Below, piece by piece: positions 29,144 to 38,612 of a DNA stretch of 64,000 bases (positions within the stretch are counted from its first letter, which is position 1; each line of letters starts with the position of its first letter). Where the stretch lies: positions 42,570-106,569 of the forward strand of contig PBAL01000008.1 of NCBI GenBank assembly GCA_002715965.1. Reading direction: 5' to 3'. Below the pieces are notes generated by a model. It was not told where the DNA came from, did not search any database, and worked only from the letters and a program-made list of their open reading frames with translations. A program made the translations under genes and the position numbers. The stretch is from Verrucomicrobiales bacterium. Lineage in GTDB: Bacteria > Verrucomicrobiota > Verrucomicrobiia > Limisphaerales > JAYPXF01.

Positions 29144-29512
29144 GTAGGGCAGAGATATGTCCGAAAGTTGTGGATGAGCGGTTGTGATGGGCAGCCAACA
29201 GGGAGTGCATTGAATTGATTATGCTGCTTGATGTTTCTGCTCGTCGCCGTCGATGGATATCACTCCAGCGATGATCTTGTCCAGTTGGTGGGAGCCGTTG
29301 GGTGGCGATATTTCGCACTCGCTCACGGATACAGAAGGTGGGCGATCCAGATACAATCTGTCACGAAATGCCAGGTTCAGGATGACGGTCGCAAATCCCC
29401 GTCAGTCGGACTGTGGAGCCTTGAAATTCTTAGAATAAACGTGACTTTCCGGGGGGCAAATCCAGTTGAATTCACGAAATCGCAGGTTACAATCGCTCGT
29501 CTGAATACACTC

Positions 29513-31825
29513 ATGAAAATCGAGAAATCCCTGATTCTGGTGGCAGTATTCGTTTTTGTCCTCCCACTCCAAGCAGAGATCAAGAAGGCCAAGGCTGGCA
29601 CCAAAAAGGTCGATCAACTCGTAAACAAACTCCTGGCCGAGAAGGACCTGACGCCTAACAAGCCAATCAGCGACGAGCAGTTTGTCCGACGTATTTACCT
29701 CGCTGCGATTGGGCGTATTCCGACTGGGGCAGAGGCTGCCGAGTTCCTCGCGAGCAAGGCCGCGAAAAAGCGAGATAACCTTATCGATGAACTCCTCGAA
29801 TCAGAAGGTTATGTTTCCCACTTCTATAATTACTGGGCGGACATCCTGCGCATCAATCGTCGGCTGGGACGTTCAGGCACTGCCAACGAATATGCCTACA
29901 AGCATTAGGTGAAGGAGAGCCTCCGCAGCAACAAGCCGTATGACAAGTTTGTCTACGAGATGGTATCTGCCACGGGCAACAACTACGAGAATGGTGCGAC
30001 TGGCTATTACCACCGTGATCGCGGCATGCCATTGGACAACATGGCGAACACAGTGCGCGTTTTTCTGGGTACGCGCCTGGAATGCGCGCAGTGCCACGAC
30101 CATCCGTTCGACAAGTGGAGTCAGAAGGACTTCTTCAAGATGGCGTCCTTCACCTATGGAGTTCGTGCCGGTTACAGCCGCAATGGAAACGACGTCCGCC
30201 GGATGATCGGCAATGATCGCCGGGAGAAGATAATGAAGATCTCGGAGGAAATCACCGGAATGAAGAACTTCTATCCGACGCGACGTGAGTCGGACATCGA
30301 TCGGATGTTCGAGAAAGATGATCGCCGGAGCATTGCGCGTCGTCGTGGCATCGAGACCGCCGAGGAATACAAGGCGCTGAACAAGAAGGTAATGGCGGCC
30401 GTGAGTAAGCTGGACGTAGACAATCGCACCATGGGCCGGGTCATCAGCGATATCTACAACCCCGTGCGTTACTCGGCCATGAGCGTTCGCGACCGGAATG
30501 CGAAGCTTCCTCATGACTACCAGTATGACGACGCGGATCCACACGATGAGATCGAACCGGAGCCGATGTTCGACAGCAAGTTTGATCAGGAAATCCTTGA
30601 GAGCAAAGGTTACCTTCCGGCTTACGCCACGTGGATGACCTCCAAGGATAATCCTCGATTCACCCAGGTGATTGCCAACCGTCTTTGGAAGAAGGCATTC
30701 GGCGTCGGGTTGTTCGAACCGGCCGACCAGATCACCGATCACACGAAGCCGGCCAGCCCTGAGCTGTTGAAGCATTTGGAGGAATCCATGGAGGAACTCG
30801 ACTTCGATATGAAGTCGTTCCTTGCCATGCTCTTCAAATCGAAGGCCTGGCAGCGCGAGGCGTTTGCGGAGGAGATTCCGATCGGTGAACCGTTTCACTT
30901 TGCCGGGCCCGCGCTTCAGCGCATGAGTGCCGAGCAGATCTGGGATTCGGTTGTCGCACTGGTCATTCCCGATTCCGATCACTTTCAACCCTCACTCGGC
31001 CGCGAGCTCAGCGACATTGATCGCGAGCGCAGAATCAATGAAGCCATTGCTGCTCACGAACCTGAGGACTTTAAGGACATGGTTCTCGAATTGACCGCTC
31101 AGGTGAAGAAGAGCTACGCCAAGCAGGACAAAGTTCGCGAGGCATATAACAAGGCCCGGCAGGACGAGGATGATCAAAAGACCCGCGAGCTTTCGCAGGA
31201 ACTCCGCGGCATTCAGCGCGAGATGCGCAGCAAGATCTACAAGGTCGCCTACAACGGCACCGATCGCCGCGGAGGTCGCAGCATGCAATCCATGATGGCC
31301 GGTGCTGGCATGTCTGGCGACGGCGAGCGTTACGTTCGCACTTCCACGAAACGTCCAAAGGTCAAGATGCCTGAAGGCCTGACACGCGATCAGCAACGCA
31401 AATGGATCCGTGACCAGAAATACGCGGCTTCATCCTGGAGCCGCACAGCCAGCCAGATGATGCGTTCCTCCGAGCTTCCGACACCCGCCCCGCGCGGTCA
31501 CTTCCTTCGCGAGTTCGGCCAATCCGATCGCGAACTCATCCAGAACGCCAATGACGGAGCCAGCGTTCCACAGGCATTGAACCTGATGAACGGCGATATT
31601 GCCGATCGGCTTCGCCATCCCTACTCCGTCCTCGGGCAGGCGCTCGAGAAATGCGAGAGCCCCGAGGATGAGATCAAGACCATCTACCATCTGATGCTCA
31701 CGCGTCAGCCGAGCCAAGCTGAGATCGACCGCCTCCTCAAGGTCTATGAGTTCGAAGGCAGGAACGCCCGGCGCAATGTCATCTGGGCGATGCTCAACAC
31801 CCAGCAGTTCATTTTCAGCATATGA
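29513..31825 (+). pseudogene. DUF1549/DUF1553 (PSCyt2-type) protein interrupted by one in-frame TAG at 29906-29908
   Basis: MKIEKSLILVAVFVFVLPLQA...NEYAYKH-TAG-VKESLRSNKPYDKFVYEM...RLECAQCHDHPFDKWSQKDF; same frame on both sides, rest of the ORF intact. Confidence 0.8.
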
Positions 31826-31841
31826 TTCCCAATCCTTGTCG

Positions 31842-31893
31842 TAATCGTTGTCCTCATCTTCGAATCAGGCCAATGAGATTGAGACAAGGAATT
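31842..31893. repeat. Intergenic repeat, copy 2 (TAATCGTTGTCCTCATCTTCG...GAGATTGAGACAAGGAATT)
   Basis: Resembles 16748..16787; lies between the DUF1549 and DUF1501 genes. Confidence 0.5.
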
Positions 31894-31953
31894 CTGACAA
31901 AGATCAACACACGCTTTTGAGACCGCTTAACCCTTAAATCCACCACACGCACC

Positions 31954-33231
31954 ATGAACCTATTCCGTAATCAAGACCTCACCCGGCGCAACTTCATGAC
32001 CACCGCCAGTTCGCTCCTTGGTGTCAGCTTCCTGCCCAACTACCTCGGCGCAGAAGAAGCCAAGGCCGGCGTGCCGCTGCGCAAGAAACCCGCTCAGCGA
32101 CTGATCTTCTTGTACATGGGCGGGGGCATGACCCACCTCGACACCTTCGACACCAAGCCCGGCCATGACAACCAAGGGCCGGTGCGCGAGATCAAGACCA
32201 ACGTACCTGGCATACGCGTCTCGGAATACCTGCCCGGCCTCTCCAATCACATGGACAAGATGTGCGTGATCAATTCCATGAGCTCCCGCGCCGGAGCGCA
32301 CGAACAGGCCCGCTATCTCATGCACACCAGCTACGAGCAGCGCGCCACGATCAAGCACCCTGGAATCGGTGCCTACATGCTCAAGTATCTCGGCAAGCTC
32401 AATCAGGACCTGCCCGGCAACGTATTCATTGGCGGCAATTCCCGTATCGACGGTGGAGCGGGCTTCTTCGAGTCCTCTTACGAGCCGCTTGCAATCAACA
32501 ATCCTGAAAGCGGCCTGCGCAATATCCGGGCTCGCTTCAATCCCACCGACTTCCGCAACAACCTCGATCTTGCCGCCGAACTCGATGGCGGTTTCCGCAA
32601 GAAATACAACCTCAAGGCGACCCGCGCTTATACCTCCATGTATAAGGATGCCGTCCGCCTGATGGAATCCGAAGACCTCAAGGCCTTCGATCTGAGCATC
32701 GAAAGCGAAGCGACTCGTGAGATGTATGGCGACAATCCTTTCGGCCAGGGCTGTCTGCTCGCCAAACGCCTCGTGCAACATGATGTCCGCGCCATCGAGG
32801 TCACCTATGGCGGCTGGGACACCCACCAGAACAACTTTATCAGCGTCCCGGAACGCACTGCCGTTCTCGACCAGGCTCTAAGTGCTCTGCTCACCGACCT
32901 GGACCGCACCGGGCTCCTCGACTCCACCCTGGTGGTCCTCTCCACCGAGTTTGGCCGCACCCCGCGCATCAACCAGAACGCCGGCCGTGATCACTACCCG
33001 AAGGCATTCAGCACGGTGCTCGCCGGCGGACGTGTCAACGGCGGCCAGAAATTTGGCAAAACCGATGCCGGAGGCGAAGAAGTCGACGAAGGTGAAATGT
33101 CTCCTCAAGATTTCAATGCCACGATTGCCTGGGGACTCGGCGTCTCCACCGACCGCGTCGTCATGAGCCCCAGTCTCCGCCCCTTCAAGGTCGCTCATAA
33201 GGGCAAGCCGAACACCGGGTTGTTCGCCTGA
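31954..33231 (+). CDS. DUF1501 family protein, Tat-type signal
   Basis: LTRRNFMTTASSLLGVSFLP; RLIFLYMGGGMTHLDTFDTKPG; GGWDTHQNN; LSTEFGRTPRINQNAGRDHYPKAFS. Confidence 0.95.
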   Translation: MNLFRNQDLTRRNFMTTASSLLGVSFLPNYLGAEEAKAGVPLRKKPAQRLIFLYMGGGMTHLDTFDTKPGHDNQGPVREIKTNVPGIRVSEYLPGLSNHMDKMCVINSMSSRAGAHEQARYLMHTSYEQRATIKHPGIGAYMLKYLGKLNQDLPGNVFIGGNSRIDGGAGFFESSYEPLAINNPESGLRNIRARFNPTDFRNNLDLAAELDGGFRKKYNLKATRAYTSMYKDAVRLMESEDLKAFDLSIESEATREMYGDNPFGQGCLLAKRLVQHDVRAIEVTYGGWDTHQNNFISVPERTAVLDQALSALLTDLDRTGLLDSTLVVLSTEFGRTPRINQNAGRDHYPKAFSTVLAGGRVNGGQKFGKTDAGGEEVDEGEMSPQDFNATIAWGLGVSTDRVVMSPSLRPFKVAHKGKPNTGLFA

Positions 33232-33257
33232 TTTGCATTACCATCTGGACTCACTCA

Positions 33258-33284
33258 AGGCGTGGCTGCGAGCCACGCCTTTTT
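33258..33284 (+). terminator. Rho-independent terminator
   Basis: AGGCGTGGCT-GCG-AGCCACGCCT perfect 10-bp stem followed by TTTT, just after the DUF1501 stop. Confidence 0.9.
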
Positions 33285-33376
33285 CTCTGTAGGTCCGCGT
33301 TTTACTCCGTTCAGATGATTGTATCATTTCGAATTCTTACCGATTTGGGACGGAGTAATTAAGCCTGTTCCCGTTC

Positions 33377-33664
33377 ATGCGCATCACTCTCAAGGTTGCT
33401 GTTATCATGCTGCTCGTGGCTTTGGTGCCACTTGCCGGCTTCGGGTGGATTGCGTTGGAGATGGCGCGAGAGAACGTGCGGTCGCAGGTGGAGAAACAGT
33501 TGGGGGTGGATGCGGCCCTGACGATGCAGAAGATTCAGCAGGGCGACTTTTCACATCGCGCGCCGGAGACGGGGCGCGATGAATTGGGGGACATGGCTCG
33601 CGCCTTTAATTCGATGTCGGACCGGTTGATTTCCCCCAAGAACCTGGGGCATGCGATAGGATGA
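33377..33664 (+). pseudogene. TM + HAMP domain fragment of a sensor protein
   Basis: TM helix then QKIQQGDFSHRAPETGRDELGDMARAFNSMSDRL (HAMP); no sensor, kinase or effector domain. Confidence 0.65.
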
Positions 33665-35034
33665 ACGCCACCATCACAGCTCCTGAGTATCGATCCGATG
33701 GCAGCTTCGCGCTGGCTGAATTGAGTTTCGACGGATCGTGTGAGACCGGCTGGAAGCTTCGAAGGAATGGCGAGCCGCATTTGGAATTGGGACCCGGCTA
33801 CACCTTGATAGACGTGGAACAATGCGGGGTGTGCTCGACCGATCTTGCTCGGGCACTTCTTCCGTTCCCTTTGCCGCAGGTGACCGGCCATGAGATTCTC
33901 GGCAGGGACGAGGACGATCGCCGGGTGGTCGTGGAAATCAACGCATCACACCGCGCTCGAGGCGTGGGTGAGTGTCAGTTCTGCGCGAAGGGGCTGGAAC
34001 GGCATTGTCCCGAGAGATTGGTGGTGGGCATCCACGATCTTCCTGGAGGGTTTGGTTCGAAGCTGCTTGCGCCGGTCAATGCGGTGATTCCATTGCCTGA
34101 TGAAATCCCGTCTGCGGCCGGCGTCCTGATTGAACCCTTGGCCGCGTCGTTGAACGCAGTTCAGATGATTGCTCCAACGGCTGGAGATCGGGTGATGGTT
34201 CTTGGCCCCCGCAGACTGGGCATGCTGGTCGTGGCTGCCCTCGATGCCTATCGCGAGGCGAGCGGTGTGCAATTTGAAATCATCGGCGCTGCGCGGCATG
34301 AGCACCTGCGTAGTTTGTCGCGGGAATTTGGTGCGGACGAAGTTATTGAGGTCGTGGGTGAAGGCGAAAATCATACGGAACCGGTCGCGGATGTGGTGAT
34401 CGACACGACGGGCAACCCGAAGGGATTGGAACTGGCACTTCGCCTGGCGAATCGGGAAGTGCACCTGAAGTCCACCCACGGGCAGCCTGCCTTGGGCTTG
34501 TCGCATTTGACCGAACTCGTGGTTGATGAGATGTCCATCACGCCGTTCCATGCTGCTGCCCTGAGGAATCAGCGGGTGGCATGGCTGGGAGCGGACGTGG
34601 TGGGTTCGGAATTGCAGGCGGACGTGCTCCGAGGATCACCGGACGAGATCTTTGAGTGCTTGAAATCCGATTCCACTGGCATTCCTCGGGTGGATGTTGC
34701 GGTAGTGGATTCCGCGCAGTTGGTGGATCGAGCCATTCGACCCAGCACCGAGCATGAGCTTTCGCTCGTCAAACCACGGGGGAGCGTTGCCCTGATGCAA
34801 GGTATGGAAACGTCGGGTTCATCCTTGCTCGCAGCGGTGACGCAACGCGGATTGCGGCTGTCCAGTTCCCGCTGCGGTGATTTCCATGCGGCGATCGATC
34901 TGTTGTCGAAAAACGAGGGGCTTCGCGAGATTGGTGAACGTCTGGTCACGCATCACTTTTCGAACGCGGACATGAATGAGGTGTTCGCCGTGGCGCGCTC
35001 TCCGGAATGCATCAAGGCGGTTGTGAAGATTTGA
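33661..35034 (+). CDS. Medium-chain zinc alcohol dehydrogenase-like protein
   Basis: QCGVCSTDLARALLPFPLPQVTGHEILG, CQFCAKGLERHCPERLVVGI, GDRVMVLGPRRLGMLVV. Confidence 0.8.
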   Translation: MNATITAPEYRSDGSFALAELSFDGSCETGWKLRRNGEPHLELGPGYTLIDVEQCGVCSTDLARALLPFPLPQVTGHEILGRDEDDRRVVVEINASHRARGVGECQFCAKGLERHCPERLVVGIHDLPGGFGSKLLAPVNAVIPLPDEIPSAAGVLIEPLAASLNAVQMIAPTAGDRVMVLGPRRLGMLVVAALDAYREASGVQFEIIGAARHEHLRSLSREFGADEVIEVVGEGENHTEPVADVVIDTTGNPKGLELALRLANREVHLKSTHGQPALGLSHLTELVVDEMSITPFHAAALRNQRVAWLGADVVGSELQADVLRGSPDEIFECLKSDSTGIPRVDVAVVDSAQLVDRAIRPSTEHELSLVKPRGSVALMQGMETSGSSLLAAVTQRGLRLSSSRCGDFHAAIDLLSKNEGLREIGERLVTHHFSNADMNEVFAVARSPECIKAVVKI

Positions 35035-35081
35035 CCGGACTCGACACGGGTTTGGGCTCCCGATAGGATATCGATTATTCA

Positions 35082-35567
35082 GTGAAGGTATTGAACAAAA
35101 TTGGTTTGATGGCGTGTGTGTTGGTCCTCGGCACTGCATGCAAGACCTCCACAGTCGAGTCTCGGCGCACCGAGCGTTGGGGCGCGTACAGTGCGCTGCC
35201 GAAGTCCCAACAGGCCCTGATCGACCAGGGTGATATCGAAGCGGGAATGGGGGAAGACGCGGTCTACATCGCCTGGGGAGCTCCGGCGCAGATCCTGGAG
35301 AGCGGAGACAAGACCGGGAAGACGATTACCTGGCTCTACGAAAGCACGACGCATGACACGCATTATCGTTGGCGGACCTACCAAGTTCGTCGCGACGATG
35401 GGACACTCTATCTCGATCGCCGAATGGTGCCGGTGACCCAGTTTCGTGACTATGTTTCCGCGAGGCTCATCTTCAAAAACGGTGAACTCCAGCGCTGGGA
35501 AATGAAACCCCGTCCGGGACGTCGAAGCACGATCGGAGGTGGAGGTGCCGGGTTCATTTCTTTCTGA
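35082..35567 (+). CDS. Small putative lipoprotein
   Basis: MKVLNKIGLMACVLVLGTACK lipobox-like; GEDAVYIAWGAPAQILESG. Confidence 0.65.
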   Translation: MKVLNKIGLMACVLVLGTACKTSTVESRRTERWGAYSALPKSQQALIDQGDIEAGMGEDAVYIAWGAPAQILESGDKTGKTITWLYESTTHDTHYRWRTYQVRRDDGTLYLDRRMVPVTQFRDYVSARLIFKNGELQRWEMKPRPGRRSTIGGGGAGFISF

Positions 35568-35581
35568 GCTTTCGTTCGCGC

Positions 35582-36982
35582 ATGACCGAAGTACTGGACC
35601 GCTATTTCAAGCTGAAAGAGTCGAACAGCACAGTTCGGCGTGAAGTGCTGGCCGGCGCAACCACCTTCGTTACGATGGCCTACATCATCTTCGTGCAGCC
35701 CGCTGTGTTGTCCGGGAAAATGTTTGGATTCGAGACGGGCATGGATTTCGGTGCCGTCATGACGGCAACCTGCCTGGGAGCGGCCATTGCGAGTGCGATC
35801 ATGGGAATCTACGCACGCTATCCCATCGCGCAGGCACCTGGCATGGGGCAGAACTTCTTCTTCGCGCTGACGGCGATTCCTGCCGCCACTGCCGCTGGAT
35901 TCAGCAACGCGTGGGAAACGGCGCTCGGCGTGGTGTTCGTCTCGGGTGTGCTCTTCTTGCTGGTCTCGTCATTCAAGATTCGCGAGACGCTGCTGAACGC
36001 CCTCAGTCCCAGTATGAAACACGGGATCGCCGTTGGAATCGGGCTATTCATCGCCTTCATCGGTTTGCAGAACGCGGGTTTGATCGTGAAGTCACCGGCT
36101 ACCGGAGTGACCTTGAATCACCATTTCTTGTCGCCGGATTTGATGGTGTTTTTTGTTGGAGTGATCGTCGCGGTTTCCCTTCACGCACGGCGCATCCCCG
36201 GGTCCGTCTTGCTGGGTATTATGGCGGCAACTGTCCTCGCGTGCATTCTCAAGGTGGCCGGTGCATCGGATGTGTATCCGGAATCCAAGCTGGCTACGAT
36301 GTTCCAATTTGCCTCCGGCGTCTTCGCGACACCGCCTTCGATCAGCCCGGCCCTGTTCAAGATGGATCTGGGCAATGCATTGTCCACGGCAATGCTGCCG
36401 TTCGTTTTGGTGTTTCTCTTCATGGTCCTCTTCGACACGGTGGGAACGCTGGTTGGTGTTTCCGAACAGGCCGGGTTGATCGAGGGCAACGAATTGCCGC
36501 GCGCGCGGCAGGCATTTACCTCAGACGCACTTGGCACGACGATCGGCGCCTGCCTGGGAACGTCGACGGTAACCGCCTACATCGAAAGCGCGGCCGGGGT
36601 GGAGCAGGGCGGTCGCACCGGACTGACGGCTGTGACGGTTGCAATCCTGTTTCTGCTGGCGTTGTTCCTGAGTCCGATCGTGGCGATGATTGGCGGTTAT
36701 CCCCCGCTGACGGCTCCCGCGCTGGTGCTGGTTGGGGCGATGATGTTCAAGGGAGTTGGAAAGATTGACTGGTCTGATTTTACGGAGGCGTTCCCTGCAT
36801 TCGTCGTAATGGTGGGAATTCCCTTCAGCTACTCAATCGGTGATGGTTTGGCCTTGGGGATTCTGTCGTATTCAGTGGTGAAACTCCTGTCCGGCCGGCA
36901 TAAGGACGTGCATTGGGTGGTGCATCTGCTCGCCTCGGTGTTGCTTCTCTACTTTGCGTTCGTGCGTAGCAAAGTTGGGTGA
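35582..36982 (+). CDS. NCS2/AzgA-type purine permease
   Basis: EVLAGATTFVTMAYIIFVQPAVLS; GMGQNFFFAL; LFDTVGTLVGVSEQAGL; GTSTVTAYIESAAGVEQGGRTGLTAV. Confidence 0.95.
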   Translation: MTEVLDRYFKLKESNSTVRREVLAGATTFVTMAYIIFVQPAVLSGKMFGFETGMDFGAVMTATCLGAAIASAIMGIYARYPIAQAPGMGQNFFFALTAIPAATAAGFSNAWETALGVVFVSGVLFLLVSSFKIRETLLNALSPSMKHGIAVGIGLFIAFIGLQNAGLIVKSPATGVTLNHHFLSPDLMVFFVGVIVAVSLHARRIPGSVLLGIMAATVLACILKVAGASDVYPESKLATMFQFASGVFATPPSISPALFKMDLGNALSTAMLPFVLVFLFMVLFDTVGTLVGVSEQAGLIEGNELPRARQAFTSDALGTTIGACLGTSTVTAYIESAAGVEQGGRTGLTAVTVAILFLLALFLSPIVAMIGGYPPLTAPALVLVGAMMFKGVGKIDWSDFTEAFPAFVVMVGIPFSYSIGDGLALGILSYSVVKLLSGRHKDVHWVVHLLASVLLLYFAFVRSKVG

Positions 36983-37051
36983 GAACCACTTCGTATTCCG
37001 GTGAATCAATGCCGTTGACAGCCCGTCAGTTAACCGCAAACCATACCGCCC

Positions 37052-38536
37052 ATGATCGATTCCTCAGAATCCTCGAATAACCGCCGTGATTTCCTGAAAA
37101 CCACGGGAACTGTGACCGCAGCCGGTGCCTTGTCCGGTATCACCCTGCCAAAAGTTCATGCCGCTGTGGACGACACCGTGAAGATCGGTCTGGTCGGTTG
37201 CGGTGGTCGTGGTACGGGCGCGGTTAAGAATGCCCTCTCTCTTTCGGCTGCCTTCGGTCCCATCAAGCTGGTGGCCATGGCCGACGTTTTCCAGTCCCAT
37301 CTGGATAACCGCTACCGGACCCTCGAGCGGAACTTCAAGGAGAAGATGGACGTGCCCAACGACCGCCGGTTCATCAGCTTTGACGGTTACAAGGGAGTGA
37401 TTGATTCCGTCGGCAAAGGCGGGGTGGCGATCTTTACCACTCCGTGTGCCTTCCGTTGGGTGCACTTCAAATACGCCATTGAGAAGGGCGTGAACGTTTT
37501 CATGGAGAAGCCCGTTTGTGGGGATGCCCCTTCTGGCCGCAAGCTTCTCGAGCTGAACAAGGCAGCGAAGAAGAAGAACATGAAGGTCGGCGTCGGCCTC
37601 ATGGTTCGTCACTGCCGTGGCCGTCAGGAACTTTGGAATCGAATCCAGGACGGTGAGATTGGTGACATCCTGATGATGCGCGCATACCGGATGGCCGGAC
37701 CGATAGCCTCCTTCCAGTCCAAGCATCAGCGCGACGACAAGGCCTATCAGGGCATGAGCGAAACGCTCTACCAGATCAAGCGCTTCCACAGCTTCCTGTG
37801 GTTGAGCGGGGGCGCCTTCAGTGACTACAACATCCATCAGATCGATGAGACCTCCTGGATGAAGAACGACTGGCCGGTCGAGGCGCACGCCGTCGGTGGT
37901 CGCCACTATAAGATCGATCGCAAGGATGGCAAGGAATGGGCCGACCAGAACTTCGACAGCTATTCTGTCGAATACACCTACCCGGACGGAACGAAGCTGC
38001 ATTTTGACGGCCGCAACATGATCGGCTGCACGAATGACTTTGCCAGCTACGTTCATGGCACCAAGGGATCCGGAATTGTTTCCATGGCCTCTCACACGCC
38101 CGGCAAAGTTCGTACCTTCACCGACCAGCATGTGTCCAAGAATCTCCGAGCGAAGAACGTGAAGTGGGCCTACCCGCAGCCCGAAGCCAATCCATATGAC
38201 TTGGAATGGGAAGACCTCATCAACGCGATCCGCAACGATGAGCCTTACAATGAGGTCGATCGCGGTGTTCGTGCGAGCATGGTCACCTCTATGGGACGCT
38301 TTGCCGCTCACACCGGGCGGAAGATCACCTGGGACGAATACAAGGACAACGATCACTTCCTGGCTCCGAATGCGGACACGCTCACGTTGGACGGCCCTTC
38401 ACCGCTTCAGCTCGATCCGGATGGCCGGTATCCCGTTCCGATGCCGGGTGTCATCACCAAGAAGGAATACATGGCCAAGCGCCGTCCGCCGGCACCGGCC
38501 GCCGGAAAACCGAAGAAGAAAGCTAAGAAGGCTTGA
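37052..38536 (+). CDS. Gfo/Idh/MocA family oxidoreductase with Tat signal
   Basis: NNRRDFLKTTGTVTAAGALSG; KIGLVGCGGRGTGA; FMEKPVCGDAPSGRKL. Confidence 0.95.
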   Translation: MIDSSESSNNRRDFLKTTGTVTAAGALSGITLPKVHAAVDDTVKIGLVGCGGRGTGAVKNALSLSAAFGPIKLVAMADVFQSHLDNRYRTLERNFKEKMDVPNDRRFISFDGYKGVIDSVGKGGVAIFTTPCAFRWVHFKYAIEKGVNVFMEKPVCGDAPSGRKLLELNKAAKKKNMKVGVGLMVRHCRGRQELWNRIQDGEIGDILMMRAYRMAGPIASFQSKHQRDDKAYQGMSETLYQIKRFHSFLWLSGGAFSDYNIHQIDETSWMKNDWPVEAHAVGGRHYKIDRKDGKEWADQNFDSYSVEYTYPDGTKLHFDGRNMIGCTNDFASYVHGTKGSGIVSMASHTPGKVRTFTDQHVSKNLRAKNVKWAYPQPEANPYDLEWEDLINAIRNDEPYNEVDRGVRASMVTSMGRFAAHTGRKITWDEYKDNDHFLAPNADTLTLDGPSPLQLDPDGRYPVPMPGVITKKEYMAKRRPPAPAAGKPKKKAKKA

Positions 38537-38557
38537 GGCTCACCAGAGAATCACGAG

Positions 38558-38587
38558 AGGCCGGGCGATTGCCCGGCCTTTTCTTTG
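38558..38587 (+). terminator. Rho-independent terminator
   Basis: AGGCCGGGC-GATT-GCCCGGCCT then TTTTCTTT after the oxidoreductase stop. Confidence 0.9.
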
Positions 38588-38612
38588 ATAAGTTGCATAA
38601 ATCGAACCGGGC

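Noticed and set aside
28877-29908. Genetic-code change (TAG as sense) suggested by two in-frame amber codons within 1 kb
   Set aside because: Several intact genes in the window terminate with TAG (44252, 53294, 58514, 62540), and the permease fragment is N-terminally truncated anyway
29873-30988. 371-aa antisense ORF inside the DUF1549 gene
   Set aside because: Shadow ORF; + strand carries the recognised domain motifs
31960-32826. 288-aa antisense ORF inside the DUF1501 gene
   Set aside because: Shadow ORF
37064-38356. 430-aa antisense ORF inside the Gfo/Idh/MocA gene
   Set aside because: Shadow ORF of a strongly supported gene
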